From Trichomonas vaginalis G3 (Eukaryota; Parabasalia; Trichomonadida; Trichomonadidae): 64,000 nucleotides of DNA. The stretch is taken from assembly GCF_026262505.1 (NCBI RefSeq), contig NC_067208.1:14145962-14209961 (forward strand), given 5' to 3'. Under the pieces are notes generated by a model that searched no databases, was not told where the DNA came from, and was given only the letters and a program-made list of their open reading frames with translations. A program made the position numbers and the translations under genes. Positions 47,491 to 57,082 of the stretch are shown in pieces; the stretch's first letter is position 1; every line of letters starts with the position of its first letter.

Positions 47491-48159
47491 ATGAGAAGAC
47501 GTTTCACTAGTCAAAAGAACACTAACGCAAAAGCAGAGATTACGGTTGGTTATAACGTAAATGATGATAAATCACGAATTATTCAAAATGTTAAAGTTAA
47601 TGTTAGCCCTGAATTAACAAGGTCAGCAACTCAACCAAATTTATTAACTCGTGACTTACCGAAGAATGAGGAGAATGAAGAAAACCAGAGATGGAGACCC
47701 AATCATTTTATCTGAACCCGGTAAAGAACCTGTTGAAATTCCCACTTATCCAACATACCCCCGCCTCTTTCATCAAACATCGAGAACCCATATAAAATAG
47801 ACATTAATTCTGAATTAATGAAAATTTACCGTGATATAATAATTAATAATTATGATTCAATAATAAATTTAATTGATCAATCCGGTTTAATTATTTTACC
47901 TTATGAATCATTAATTCACATTATCGCCATTCTTTGTGATGTTCAAGATTCAGACGTTAAGATTCAATTTTTCATAGATGATGAGGTTTCATGCTGCGGA
48001 ACAGTTGCAAAAATAAATCCTATAAAGGATATTAGCACAATTAAGATATCAAAGAACGGAACAACAACTGAACTTCATTTAACATATAATGATATTTATA
48101 ATAAAATAGTTGATGAATATAAAATATCACTTGAAAAATTCTTTGTTAAGGCTATTTAA
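47491..48159 (+). pseudogene. Maverick gene with two compensating frameshifts
   Basis: The ORF from 47491 breaks at about 47685-47700, a second frame continues (DGDPIILSEPGKEPVEIPTY, residues about 70-95), and near 47760, at a run of C, the original frame resumes and goes on into the ORF beginning at 47818 (KIYRDIIINNYDSI ...). Because the first and third parts are in the same frame, the shifts cancel. The full gene would be about 222 codons. Its middle is Pro/Tyr-rich (PTYPTYP), like viral late domains, the rest is unrecognised. The C-terminus overlaps the next convergent gene by 4 bp. Confidence 0.6.
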
Positions 48160-48635
48160 TATTCAAGCATTAACATTATCGAATAATAATCCTTTGAATC
48201 ATAATCAATAATAATTGACCTTTCACCAGTTTCTATCGTTTGTTTTATTTCTTTTTGTTCCCCACTATCCGGATCGGTCATTGTAATTGTTTTTGTTATA
48301 GTATCAGCTTTATCTTTAACTTCAATCTTTTTTCCATCGGGATATTTAAACCAAAATTCCAAAAATTCGATATTGTCAATCTGTTCATATTTTAATCTAT
48401 CAATTACATTTTTAATACCATCTGAAAATCTTATGAAATGGTCATTATATGGGTTTGATTGAACTAAATTTGAATGAAGTGAAATATAACCTGTTGATGA
48501 ATATGACACTGACTCATATTTTCTGAAAACACTAAAATTTATAACATGAATGAATTTCTTATTCGTTGAATTTATGAATTCTTGAGGTAATCTTATTCTA
48601 GTTTTATTTATCACTGGAAAATAACGCTTTACCAT
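48156..48635 (-). CDS. Maverick protein of unknown function, beta-rich
   Basis: 159 residues from ATG 48635. The sequence alternates hydrophobic residues as in beta sheet (FIHVINFSVFRKY, IEFLEFWFKYPDGKK) with an exposed loop rich in Thr/Asp/Lys near residue 110-130. A minor capsid or spike role is plausible by position only. It is divergent from the next gene with just 20 bp between the start codons, so both must share an AT-rich promoter. Confidence 0.5.
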   Translation of the reverse strand: MVKRYFPVINKTRIRLPQEFINSTNKKFIHVINFSVFRKYESVSYSSTGYISLHSNLVQSNPYNDHFIRFSDGIKNVIDRLKYEQIDNIEFLEFWFKYPDGKKIEVKDKADTITKTITMTDPDSGEQKEIKQTIETGERSIIIDYDSKDYYSIMLMLEY

Positions 48636-48655
48636 ATTTTTAATCGTAATAAAAA

Positions 48656-49366
48656 ATGTCAATTATCAATATTATTTCGAATAATAACTGTGAATTAAAT
48701 TTAACAGTTAGCGGAATTTATAATGTTACTCTCGTTTCTGTGAGTGGTAAATTTAATCCCATTCTTTTAGACCCTTCAGATTATATATCATTTATTAAAG
48801 ATGACCTTGAAAAAACGTATGATATGTATATAAATAATGTGATAGCGAAATGGGATATTAACATGATTTTAAGTTATTTAAATGAATCATTTATCGTATG
48901 GTATGAAGAAAATTTTAAATCAAAACCTGATAAACTTTTTGAACTTGATGAAATAAATAACCTTATTAAATTTCCGCTGAAAATTAAATTTTGTACTCCT
49001 CATCTTCGTTCATTGTTGGGGATATTAAATTTTGAAAAAGATGTTGGGGATGTTTTGTATTCTGACACTGGTTCCAATTTCATTTTAATCAAATGTGATA
49101 AAGTTAATACCCCAATGAGATTTTCACATCAAACATTAGACCCTAACTCTTACCCATCAATACAAAACATTTTATCCATCAACTTAAACACATTTTCTTT
49201 ATCATATCCGTTTCAATTATCCGGGAATTCATTTATTCTTCATTCAAAAGATTTATCAAATATTAAATTTAGAATAACTGACCTATTTGATTGTGATTTA
49301 GAATTTATGAATGAAATATTATGGCAATTTCAAATAGAGAAAATAGCTGATGAGATAACGGATTAA
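48656..49366 (+). CDS. Maverick protein, possible minor capsid or spike component
   Basis: 236 residues with beta-rich ends: a strand-like start (CELNLTVSGIYNVTLVSVSG) and a finish of the form LSNIKFRITDLFDCDLEF followed by ILWQFQIEKI. The latter pattern, a strand, a short polar turn, then Trp-x-Phe-x-(I/L), is common in spike-like proteins of Maverick-related viruses. The middle (residues 40-110) is helical. Confidence in function is low; the intact frame and position next to the fibre gene support a virion role. Confidence 0.5.
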   Translation: MSIINIISNNNCELNLTVSGIYNVTLVSVSGKFNPILLDPSDYISFIKDDLEKTYDMYINNVIAKWDINMILSYLNESFIVWYEENFKSKPDKLFELDEINNLIKFPLKIKFCTPHLRSLLGILNFEKDVGDVLYSDTGSNFILIKCDKVNTPMRFSHQTLDPNSYPSIQNILSINLNTFSLSYPFQLSGNSFILHSKDLSNIKFRITDLFDCDLEFMNEILWQFQIEKIADEITD

Positions 49367-49390
49367 ATATTTATTTTTAAATCGTAATAA

Positions 49391-50668
49391 ATGATTAAAC
49401 AACAGCAACTTAAGGCGCAAAGCGCCCAGGTCCTTCAGACCATTACATACGCCACATATGCATATAATTCAAAGACGGCAGAACAAACGCAAAGGTTGAA
49501 ATATGGAGATTTGGAGATAGTATTGAAAAATGACCATTTCGAATTCGTTTGCAAAGGTGGTGCAGTGATATCAAATATAAAAGAAATTTTATTTATGAAT
49601 TCAAAAATTAAAGGAATAACGGATGATATAACATCAATTCCACCAGAAGAACAGAGATATTACGCATTAAATGCATTTCCTAAAGTTTTGAAGATTGGAA
49701 GATTTAATTTAAATGAGGAATTCATAGAAGGTTTCCTAAATGACATAATGAAGAAGGTGGATAAGGAATATGTGGATAGTGAGTTAATGAAGAAAGCAGA
49801 TAAGGAATATGTTAATAATGAATTAAATAAGAAGGCGAATTTGGTTTATGTTGATGAAAAAGATAATGAAATTAAAGAAAAAGTTGAATGGTATCATGAA
49901 TGGACATTGGAGACTTTTAAAGTTAAAGCTGATACAGAATGGGTTTCAGGATGTTTAGACCTTAAAGCAGATAAAACATACGTTAACGATGAGTTAGAGA
50001 AGAAAGCAGATAAGGAATATGTTAATAATGAATTAGAGAAGAAAGCAGATAAGGAAAAAGTTATTTCATTCATTAATACTGAGTTAGCAAAGAAAGCTGA
50101 TATATCATTTGTTAATGAAGAAATAAAACAATCAGAGGTCTATTTTACTCCACCATTTTTAAATTTTATGAAATCATCAGATAAAACCTTTGATATAGAT
50201 TCTTTTGAATTGATATGTTTCGATGGAGTGACCACGTATTTATTTTATATAGTTGGGGTGCTTTATTATTTTAAAACAAATGATTTTAAAAACTATGAAT
50301 CATTTACTCCATCTGTTTTGAATCCTGATACACGAAAGCCAATCATTAATCCAAGAATTTTATATGTTGAATATAATAACGGTAAATTTATGGGAATGAT
50401 AACGGTTGGAGATGATTTTTGCCCTTGTTATTCATTCGATTGTATCCAATGGTTCAAATGTAATTTAAATCAAGATGCTAAATTTAAATATCCAAATAAT
50501 CCTATTAGATGCGTTAATAATAAATGGGTACTAATTTATGAAGTCAATCAAATTTTCATTAGTGAGGATGGGATAAATTATTATATGTTTAGTATGATGT
50601 CATCAGATTTGAAAATTGATTATACAAGTAAGTGGTATTACATTAACAACATGTATTTTATCCTATAA
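49391..50668 (+). pseudogene. Tail-fibre-like protein, N-terminal part (ends at a premature stop)
   Basis: 425 residues. Residues 120-250 are repeats built on DKEYVNNELEKKADKEYV, a trimeric coiled-coil shaft like phage tail fibres. Earlier residues (about 1-120) form an attachment head. From residue 250 the sequence turns beta-rich (DSFELICFDGVTTYLFY). The frame ends at TAA 50666-50668, but the same frame stays open afterwards to 51562, so this TAA is a single nonsense change in a gene of about 723 codons. The opening QQLKAQSAQVLQTI resembles a segment of the integrase (QQLKVQNTQVLQII). Confidence 0.7.
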
Positions 50669-51562
50669 AATGATAAAATTTATAGATCATCTTCAATACC
50701 ACAAGGTCAATTTGAACAAATTTTTCAAGCTGATGGAGACATTGAAGCTTTATGTTATGGATCAAATGTTTATGTTCTCGTTTCAGGTGGAATGGTCTAT
50801 TCATATCCTGTAAGTTATAACAGACATATTTATTTATCACAGGATTTATCAAATTGGGAATTGGTTTATTCATTCACTCCAAAACTTACTCGAAATTATA
50901 GATTTTGCAATTTGTTTTATATTGATGGGTATTTCATTGCTTTAGGATGTGGTGATTTAGTAAATATCAGTAGTGATGTAAGAAACTGGTCTGAAATCAC
51001 AAAATTTCAAGATGTTAGAAAAGCAATTTTCAAAAATAATATGTTAATATTGATAACAAGACCAGTTTTAAATACTCACCCAAATTCAATATTATATAAT
51101 AAATTCAATATTCATAATGGATTAAATACAATTCTTGAGATGATTTACCCCATTGGTTCAATATATACATCAATGAATTCAACAAATCCCGCAACAGTTC
51201 TGGGTTTTGGTACGTGGCAGCAGATTGTAGACAAATTCTTATACTGTGCTAACTCTTCAAAGCAAACAGGAGGTTCGAAGAAAATTACTGAAGCAAACTT
51301 ACCTGCGCACACTCATACAGGAACGACAAACTTTTCTGGCGACCATAGCCACTCATTAAGAGACCACCCATTATACAACTCAGACTATAAAGCTGGCTAT
51401 GATGTTTTATCTCCATCTTATAACAATTCAGCAAAAAAGACTTTTCGACCAACTGAACCAGGAGGAAATCATGTCCATACTTTCACAACAAATCCAACGG
51501 GCTCGGGTGAAGATTATATGCCACCATTTATAACTGTATTCGCATGGTTCAGAGCTGCTTAA
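50669..51562 (+). pseudogene. Tail-fibre-like protein, C-terminal collar/receptor-binding part
   Basis: In the same frame as the upstream ORF, right after the TAA; the first ATG is at 50792. Beta-propeller-like repeats continue (YLSQDLSNWELVYSF; residues with SxDxxxW), then a C-terminal domain of the phage tail collar type: YPIGSIYTSMNSTNPATVLG, FGTWQQI, QTGGSKKITEANLPAHTHTG, more His-x-His pairs, and the final PPFITVFAWFRA. Such tips in phages hold metal ions between histidines and bind host receptors. Finding one in a Maverick suggests lateral acquisition from phage. No start codon is likely to be used in this half by itself. Confidence 0.75.
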
Positions 51563-51585
51563 AGTCCTGAGCTCCAAAAGAGCGA

Positions 51586-51732
51586 ACAACATGACATTTA
51601 GACAACAGGTACGAAAGGAGGAAGGCATTTATGAATTATTTTTGAATAACTGAAGGTGTCACTACGTCACCATGTGTCACCGGGTTAATTAACTTCTCTT
51701 AAAATTACTGACAACATGACATTTAGACAACA
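51586..51732 (+). repeat. Left member of the inverted 125 bp repeat pair
   Basis: 147 bp: one 125 bp unit plus 22 bp of the next. Ends carry the same ACAACATGACATTTAGACAA string (51586, 51711). The centre holds GGTGTCACTACGTCACC and the palindrome GTTAATTAAC. It follows the fibre gene stop by 24 bp and precedes the primase gene. Confidence 0.85.
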
Positions 51733-51806
51733 GTCCAGGAAATTTGATGCAGTCCAAAAATAAAGTTAGTTTTAAAATTATTTTTATTTTTTTTATTCCT
51801 ATATAA

Positions 51807-54113
51807 ATGACAGCAACAAACAACAACAGTAACTATATCGTTTCTGATGAAAAAGTTATTGATTCATTAGCTGAGGAATTAGTTGTGGCAGAAACTAAAA
51901 CCCTCAACGAAAGAATTGGTGAAAACAAGATTGATTTACATAACTACCTCAAACACGATGGAGGAAGAGGAAGGAAAACTGGTATGGCTTTATTAGTAAA
52001 TAAAATTTCAAATTTAACGATTATAGATGTTGATATCAATAAATCATACAATGATGAACTTAAAGAAACAGTTAGAAAAGATATTTTATCAAAACTTTCG
52101 GATAAAGATGTTATCGTTAAAACCGCTTCAGGAGGTCTTCACATTTATTGTAACACTAATTTCTTCTATTCAGTTTCGAACAGAATGATTAAATGCTATT
52201 CCTGCAATGATTATGATATTGACATAATGACTTCTATGGATGATTCAAAGCGTTCTTTAGTAGTTATGGCTGATTCAAGAGTTCGCAAGAATGCAACAGA
52301 ACCAATCAATACATACTCATTCATTCGTGGAAGTTACGACTCGACCATAACCAGAACAGTGAATGATATATTAAATGATTTGAATATTAAGGTAAGAGTT
52401 GAACAGAAGAACGAAGAAATAAAGACTATCATGAATGAAAACAAAGATGTAAACATTGACGATAAACTTGCCCAGAGCATAGTTGATGGCATCAGTGATT
52501 TTGAAGTACATAATGACGGTGGAAACATGAATTTAGAAAAAGAAGTTACATTATTCACACTGTTTCAAGCTAAATTCGTTACCTAATCATTTAATTAATG
52601 AAGCCTACGATAACGTTTATAACTTCTGCAGCTTAACTGAAAATGCAAAAAGTAATTTTGAAAAAGCACGTAGTAGATATGCACATTTAATGACTTCTCC
52701 ATTTGTTTTAGTGAAGATTCTAAAACTATATCAAAAAGAATATTATGATGAATACGTTTTACCTTTATTACGTAAGCCAAAAATAACATTTGATATAAAA
52801 ACTTGATGATTCATTCTTGATAACAGATATTAGACGCAAGGCTGAAAATCATCAGTATAAAAACAGTTCTGAAGTAATTGAGGATTTATCACGTGTAATC
52901 CGTTTTGTAGATTGTGGAAATAAATATTTCATTCAAAAGGACTATAATATCCACGACAAAATGAATCAAATATCATTCGTTCTTCAATCAGCCATGAAAG
53001 AGTCACTTAAAATGATTAAATTATTTAAAGAAGAAGGTAAAACAATAACAGCATGGGATGTACTACTAAATCAATTATCCTCATTAACCGTTAAGGGTGT
53101 TTGCTTTAAATCTGATTCTCCAGATGTTTTCTCAACGTTTCAGGGTTATAAATACAACGTTCTCGAAAAACCAGATTACTCAAAAATTGAATGTTTATGA
53201 ATTTCATTAAAGAAGCCATATGTGATAATAACGATGAAGTGTATAAATACCTTCTCGGCTGGATTGCATCAATGATTCAACATCCTGGAATCAAGAATGA
53301 AACAGCAATTATTTTGAAAGGACTTCAGGGAACAGGTTAAAAACAGATTTACAGACATTATTTCTGAACTTCTCGCCGGTTATTCATGTAAAAACATTAC
53401 TGAAATAAGTGAGCTAACGGGTAATTTCAATTCAGTAGTTGAGAATAAAATGTTTCTTGTACTTAATGAACTCAAGAATGTGGTGAAGACAGACTCGCAA
53501 ACTTCAACGCTTTGAAATCAATTATTACGGATAATCAAATAAGAATTAATGAAAAGAATCAACCCAGAAGAACTGCTCAGAATGTTGCCAATTTCATTTT
53601 GGTAACTAAACGTCTACCCTGTCAAAATTGAAGTTGGAGACAGAAGATACGTAGTTTTAAGAGTTAATGGTAAATTTAAGGGTCAATTTGATTACTTCAA
53701 GTATTTAATGGATTCATGCACAAAGGAATTTTATGATAACCTTTTAACATATTTCCTCAATTATGACCTTTCATCATTTAATGTACGAATCATACCGATG
53801 ACTGAAGCCAAACAAGATTTAATAGAATTATCAACAAATCCTTTAGATGAATGGATAAATACACATTATGATGAATTGTGTGCAGGTATGACGTGTAAAA
53901 ATGCTCTATTCTGCAAACCATCAGACATGAAAGACAAAAATTTCAAATGAGCATTAAGGATAAATGTGATAGGAAACAGAGAAGAATAGATGTAAACAAA
54001 CATGGTGTTATGTTTTGAAAGAAGAAATGAAAGGATTATATAAACAGGTTGAACCAAACGATAATGAGGATTCATTTACTGACGATGAAATACCTGTAAA
54101 TGAAGCTTTATAA
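51807..54113 (+). pseudogene. Primase-SF3 helicase, broken by several frameshifts
   Basis: A gene of about 765 codons in pieces. The first 260 codons read as a prim-pol (AEP-type) primase: IIDVDINKSYND (metal-binding D-x-D), then VKTASGGLHIYC, the usual SGG-x-H motif. A linker follows in a shifted frame (EAYDNVYNFCSLTENAKSNF). Then comes an SF3 helicase: GWIASMIQHPG, Walker A GLQGTG-KN (a frameshift falls inside it at about 53338), Walker B KMFLVLNELKN, and a sensor ANFILVTK. At least six shifts are seen, near 52580, 52804, 53198, 53338, 53485 and 53610. The rest of the element has about one lesion per gene, so this cassette is older or was dead on arrival. Primase-helicases are typical of virophages and large DNA viruses, less so of Polintons. 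Confidence 0.8.
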
Positions 54114-54151
54114 AGTATGATTTGAATTTATTTTTGCATTAATCCTGCTGT

Positions 54152-54371
54152 GATGTCTAAATGTCATGTTGTCAGTAATTTCAAGAGAAGTTAATTAACC
54201 CGGTGACACATGGTGACGTAGTGACACCTTCAGTTATTCAAAAATAATTCATAAATGCCTTCCTCCTTTCGTACCTGTTGTCTAAATGTCATATTGTCAG
54301 TAATTTTAAGAGAAGTTAATTAACCCGGTGACACATGGTGACGTAGTGACACCTTCAGTTATTCAAAAATA
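54152..54371 (-). repeat. Right member of the inverted 125 bp repeat pair (about 1.75 units)
   Basis: Reverse complement of the left member, with an almost complete second copy in tandem (period 125 bp, GTCAG at 54171 and 54296). Differences are few (for instance ATATTGTCAG against ATGTTGTCAG). It follows the stop of the helicase by 38 bp. Confidence 0.85.
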
Positions 54372-54457
54372 AATTTTCTTATCATTCAAATTAACTAAAG
54401 ATGAACTTAATAAAATGATGATAAAATAACTGATAACAAAATTTTATTTTTATATAA

Positions 54458-54643
54458 ATGGATACCCCACAAGCTCAAAATTTACCACGAATCATAACAA
54501 GGGAGGAAATGATAAAAATGATGCAAGAACAAATTAAAAACAACAAACCACGAAAACCGAGAAGATGCGGTTATGCAGTAATGATGGAAAGAAGAACCCA
54601 GAAGGGTTCGGCGTCTCGAAGAGACGTTGTCGAAGAGGAATAA
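54458..54643 (+). CDS. Small basic Maverick protein
   Basis: 61 residues, basic (KNNKPRKPRRCGYAV, then ERRTQKGSASRRD) with an acidic tip (VVEEE). It is preceded by TTTTATTTTTATATAA-ATG, the element promoter. The basic centre would suit DNA or RNA binding, for example a core protein. Unrecognised. It ends 4 bp from the convergent gene. Confidence 0.45.
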   Translation: MDTPQAQNLPRIITREEMIKMMQEQIKNNKPRKPRRCGYAVMMERRTQKGSASRRDVVEEE

Positions 54644-54646
54644 AAA

Positions 54647-54967
54647 TTAAATTTGGATAGAGTTTAAAAATTCATCTTTATTAAATTCATCTCTTCCAAT
54701 CAATTTATTTATTCTATTAAATTCTTTTATTTTTGCTTCACTCAGTTTAAGGATTGAACGGTAAGTTTCTAATTTTTCGATTATTTCTTTCCTCTCTTTA
54801 TCGTTTTCAATTACTTTAGTTTTATGGGCATCAGCCCCACCGCATTGCGGCTTCTTTTTGTAATAGCATATTTTTGATTTAATTCTGTTTAGTTTCTTTT
54901 TATATTCATCGTCTGGACTCTGAATCTTAATTGAATCAGGACTCTTGGCTGCTTTGTTGTCACTCAT
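54647..54967 (-). CDS. Maverick coiled-coil protein of unknown function
   Basis: 106 residues, lysine-rich N-terminal half with CYYKKKPQCGGADAHKT (two Cys, one His), then a helical coil (RKEIIEKLETYRSILKLSEAKIKEF). Possibly nucleic-acid binding; no family is recognised. It lies next to the integrase on the same strand. Confidence 0.45.
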   Translation of the reverse strand: MSDNKAAKSPDSIKIQSPDDEYKKKLNRIKSKICYYKKKPQCGGADAHKTKVIENDKERKEIIEKLETYRSILKLSEAKIKEFNRINKLIGRDEFNKDEFLNSIQI

Positions 54968-55058
54968 TTTCTTACGAAATAAAAAAATTAAATATTATTT
55001 AAATATAATGGAGTAATAAAATAAATCGGAATTTCTATTAATTTATTGTTAACCTCAA

Positions 55059-55185
55059 CTAATGCATTGCGTTAATATATCTAACAAATTCAGCTATTGT
55101 ATCAAATCTTCGTCTTCTTTTGTCATTGATTTATTAGTTTTTCCATAATCGAGATGAATCAAAACTTTATCCCCTTGTTTAAAAT
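55059..55185 (-). pseudogene. Detached C-terminal end of the integrase
   Basis: Two shifted reading frames after the integrase stop give MNFKQGDKVLIHLDYGKTN and then KRRRRFDTIAEFVRYINAMH before a stop. The G-D-x-V-x-I pattern is the start of the SH3-like DNA-binding C-terminus of retroviral-type integrases. The overlap at ATGA (55183-55186) shows that a one-base loss separated it from the catalytic part. Confidence 0.6.
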
Positions 55186-56574
55186 TCATGAGCCCGAATT
55201 AATTTGTTCACGTTTAACATCATTTAACCTTTCCATTTGCTTTCTAATATATTCCCATTCTTTTGAAATATCATTTTTCATTTCCACTGGTTTCATGTTT
55301 ATAGTTCTATGCCATGTATTATTGTAATAATATACTAACTGCTGTATGATGGAGTCATGATTTCCATCCCAGTATATCTGACCGTTAACTCCTAACGCAT
55401 CTCTAAGAGTTCTCATTACCGCATCAACTATTTTATTATGAAACGTATATGGAGAGGATGAAAAGTAAAAATTAATTTGTGGGAAATAATGAGCCATAGT
55501 TGCCTGAAATCCTTTATCACCATCACCCCTTATATTATCTACACTTTCATGATCTAGTAAGTATTGAATAGCTCTTCTTGTTTCCTGTTCTGTTTTCCCT
55601 TTCACTGGAATGCAATATAAATATCTAGTGTTAATGTTAATGGCAAATAAATAAGTAAGGTTTCCTTTTGAATATTCCAGATGATCGATTTCGTATGAAT
55701 ATGGATATGGTGCAAATGAAGGGCGACTAAATTTTTCCTTTAACGGTTGAATTTTCGGGTCAATTGGTTTATTTAATATCTTGAAATCCTTTTTAAAATC
55801 TTTTTGCTTCTTTAATGTTTGAAATGGATATAATAAAGTGAATGATGAAGGATTAACTGAAGGAGGAGGTACTGTCGTTGGAGGTTTTGGTGTTGCAAGT
55901 GGTTTAATTTTATCTGCTTTGATTTTGGATGATGAAGTTTTGGATTTCATTCCTCCCTTCATTAATTCTGGATGTATTCTATTCATTTGTTTTAAATATG
56001 CTGTATATAAAGGTTTGATATACTTTCCCGCTTCGAGTTTATGTTGAAGGATGAATTCCAAAAGTTGATCTTCATTTAAAAGTCGGGATGAATATGGTTT
56101 AACTAATGAATCATAAATTAAAGCTTGTGCATCATTTATGATCTGAAGGACTTGGGTGTTTTGCACCTTTAGCTGTTGAACATTTGCTACTTTCTCTTTT
56201 GGTGTTGTTTTCGGCTTTTTCTTCTTTTGTTTTTGTTCCTTTGGCTTTTGCGGCTCAGGATTATATAATTTATATAATTCATCAATATCTTCTTCTGTTA
56301 ATACTTTATTTTTGAAATCTTTCAACTGTTTAAGTTGTGATTTAGTTTTTCCCTTTGTATATTCATTATTTTTAATTTTGTCTTTAATTTTAGAAATTAT
56401 TTTATCATGATATTTCAAAATTTCATTTTTATAATACGAATAATAATAATCCATATCATCACCCGTTATATTTTTATTATGTTTTTGGAGATATGATTTT
56501 AATTCATAATAATTAAGAAAATTTTGATTAAGTACTAAATCATCAATTAAATTTTCTAAATCTGCGTTATCCAT
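55186..56574 (-). CDS. Retroviral-type integrase (RVE fold), C-terminus lost
   Basis: 462 residues. The N-terminal 280 residues are Lys/Pro-rich and helical, without a clear zinc finger. The RVE core starts near residue 285: YEIDHLEYS (Asp297), YLFAININTRYLYCIPVKGK, IRGDGDKGF (Asp351) and NKIVDAVMRTLRDAL, where the third acidic residue is Asp384, not Glu, 33 residues later; the YNNTWHRTIN and KPVEM motifs that follow are typical. The frame ends at an early stop, cutting off the C-terminal SH3-like domain (see 55059-55185). Integrases of this type insert Mavericks with 5-6 bp duplications. An N-terminal motif, QQLKVQNTQVLQII (residues 133-146), resembles the start of the fibre protein. Confidence 0.88.
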   Translation of the reverse strand: MDNADLENLIDDLVLNQNFLNYYELKSYLQKHNKNITGDDMDYYYSYYKNEILKYHDKIISKIKDKIKNNEYTKGKTKSQLKQLKDFKNKVLTEEDIDELYKLYNPEPQKPKEQKQKKKKPKTTPKEKVANVQQLKVQNTQVLQIINDAQALIYDSLVKPYSSRLLNEDQLLEFILQHKLEAGKYIKPLYTAYLKQMNRIHPELMKGGMKSKTSSSKIKADKIKPLATPKPPTTVPPPSVNPSSFTLLYPFQTLKKQKDFKKDFKILNKPIDPKIQPLKEKFSRPSFAPYPYSYEIDHLEYSKGNLTYLFAININTRYLYCIPVKGKTEQETRRAIQYLLDHESVDNIRGDGDKGFQATMAHYFPQINFYFSSSPYTFHNKIVDAVMRTLRDALGVNGQIYWDGNHDSIIQQLVYYYNNTWHRTINMKPVEMKNDISKEWEYIRKQMERLNDVKREQINSGS

Positions 56575-56598
56575 TTATATAAAAATAAAATAAATGTT

Positions 56599-57054
56599 TT
56601 AAGGGTGCCCACCTCTTTGAATCATAGTATCAAAACCATTATTTACATATTGAATCGCATCATTAACGGTTCCTCCTTCTAAAACGGTATCAAATGGTGG
56701 AGTCCAGATTTCCTGATGATGATCATAAAATCCAGCAAAATTAACCGTATTATTAGGTAAAATATGAATCTCGGCGGTATATCTTCTATCTAAATTTGGA
56801 TGCCTTATATGTATACCATTACTACCCGGATAAAATCTCAAACCTTGATTTTGTTGACGCATCAAATTATTGAAATTTCTTTCTTCAGGGGTGAATGTTC
56901 TTCTCCGTTGACGTTGTGGTGGTGGTGGTCGTTGTTGCGGCTGTTGATGCTGTGGTGGGATTTGAAAAATTCTTTGTGGTTGATTATTTGGAATCTGAAA
57001 GTTAAAACCATTTGGTATAAATCGATTTGGTTCCTTTTGTCTCTTCTGTGGCAT
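56599..57054 (-). CDS. Pro/Gln-rich Maverick protein
   Basis: 151 residues. The first half is Gln/Pro/Arg-rich (QPQQRPPPPQRQRRR) and looks disordered and basic; the second half is folded (RRYTAEIHILPNNTVNFAGFYD, then TVNDAIQYVNNGFDTMIQRGG). A virion core or DNA-packaging role is possible. No family. It lies between polymerase and integrase on the same strand, each with its own AT-rich leader. Confidence 0.5.
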   Translation of the reverse strand: MPQKRQKEPNRFIPNGFNFQIPNNQPQRIFQIPPQHQQPQQRPPPPQRQRRRTFTPEERNFNNLMRQQNQGLRFYPGSNGIHIRHPNLDRRYTAEIHILPNNTVNFAGFYDHHQEIWTPPFDTVLEGGTVNDAIQYVNNGFDTMIQRGGHP

Positions 57055-57082
57055 TTTATTAAAAATAAAATTTTAAATTGTA

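Noticed and set aside
49391-51562. Bacterial or phage contamination as source of the fibre gene
   Set aside because: It is embedded between Maverick genes, shares their AT-rich leader and codon use, and lies inside well-defined element ends.
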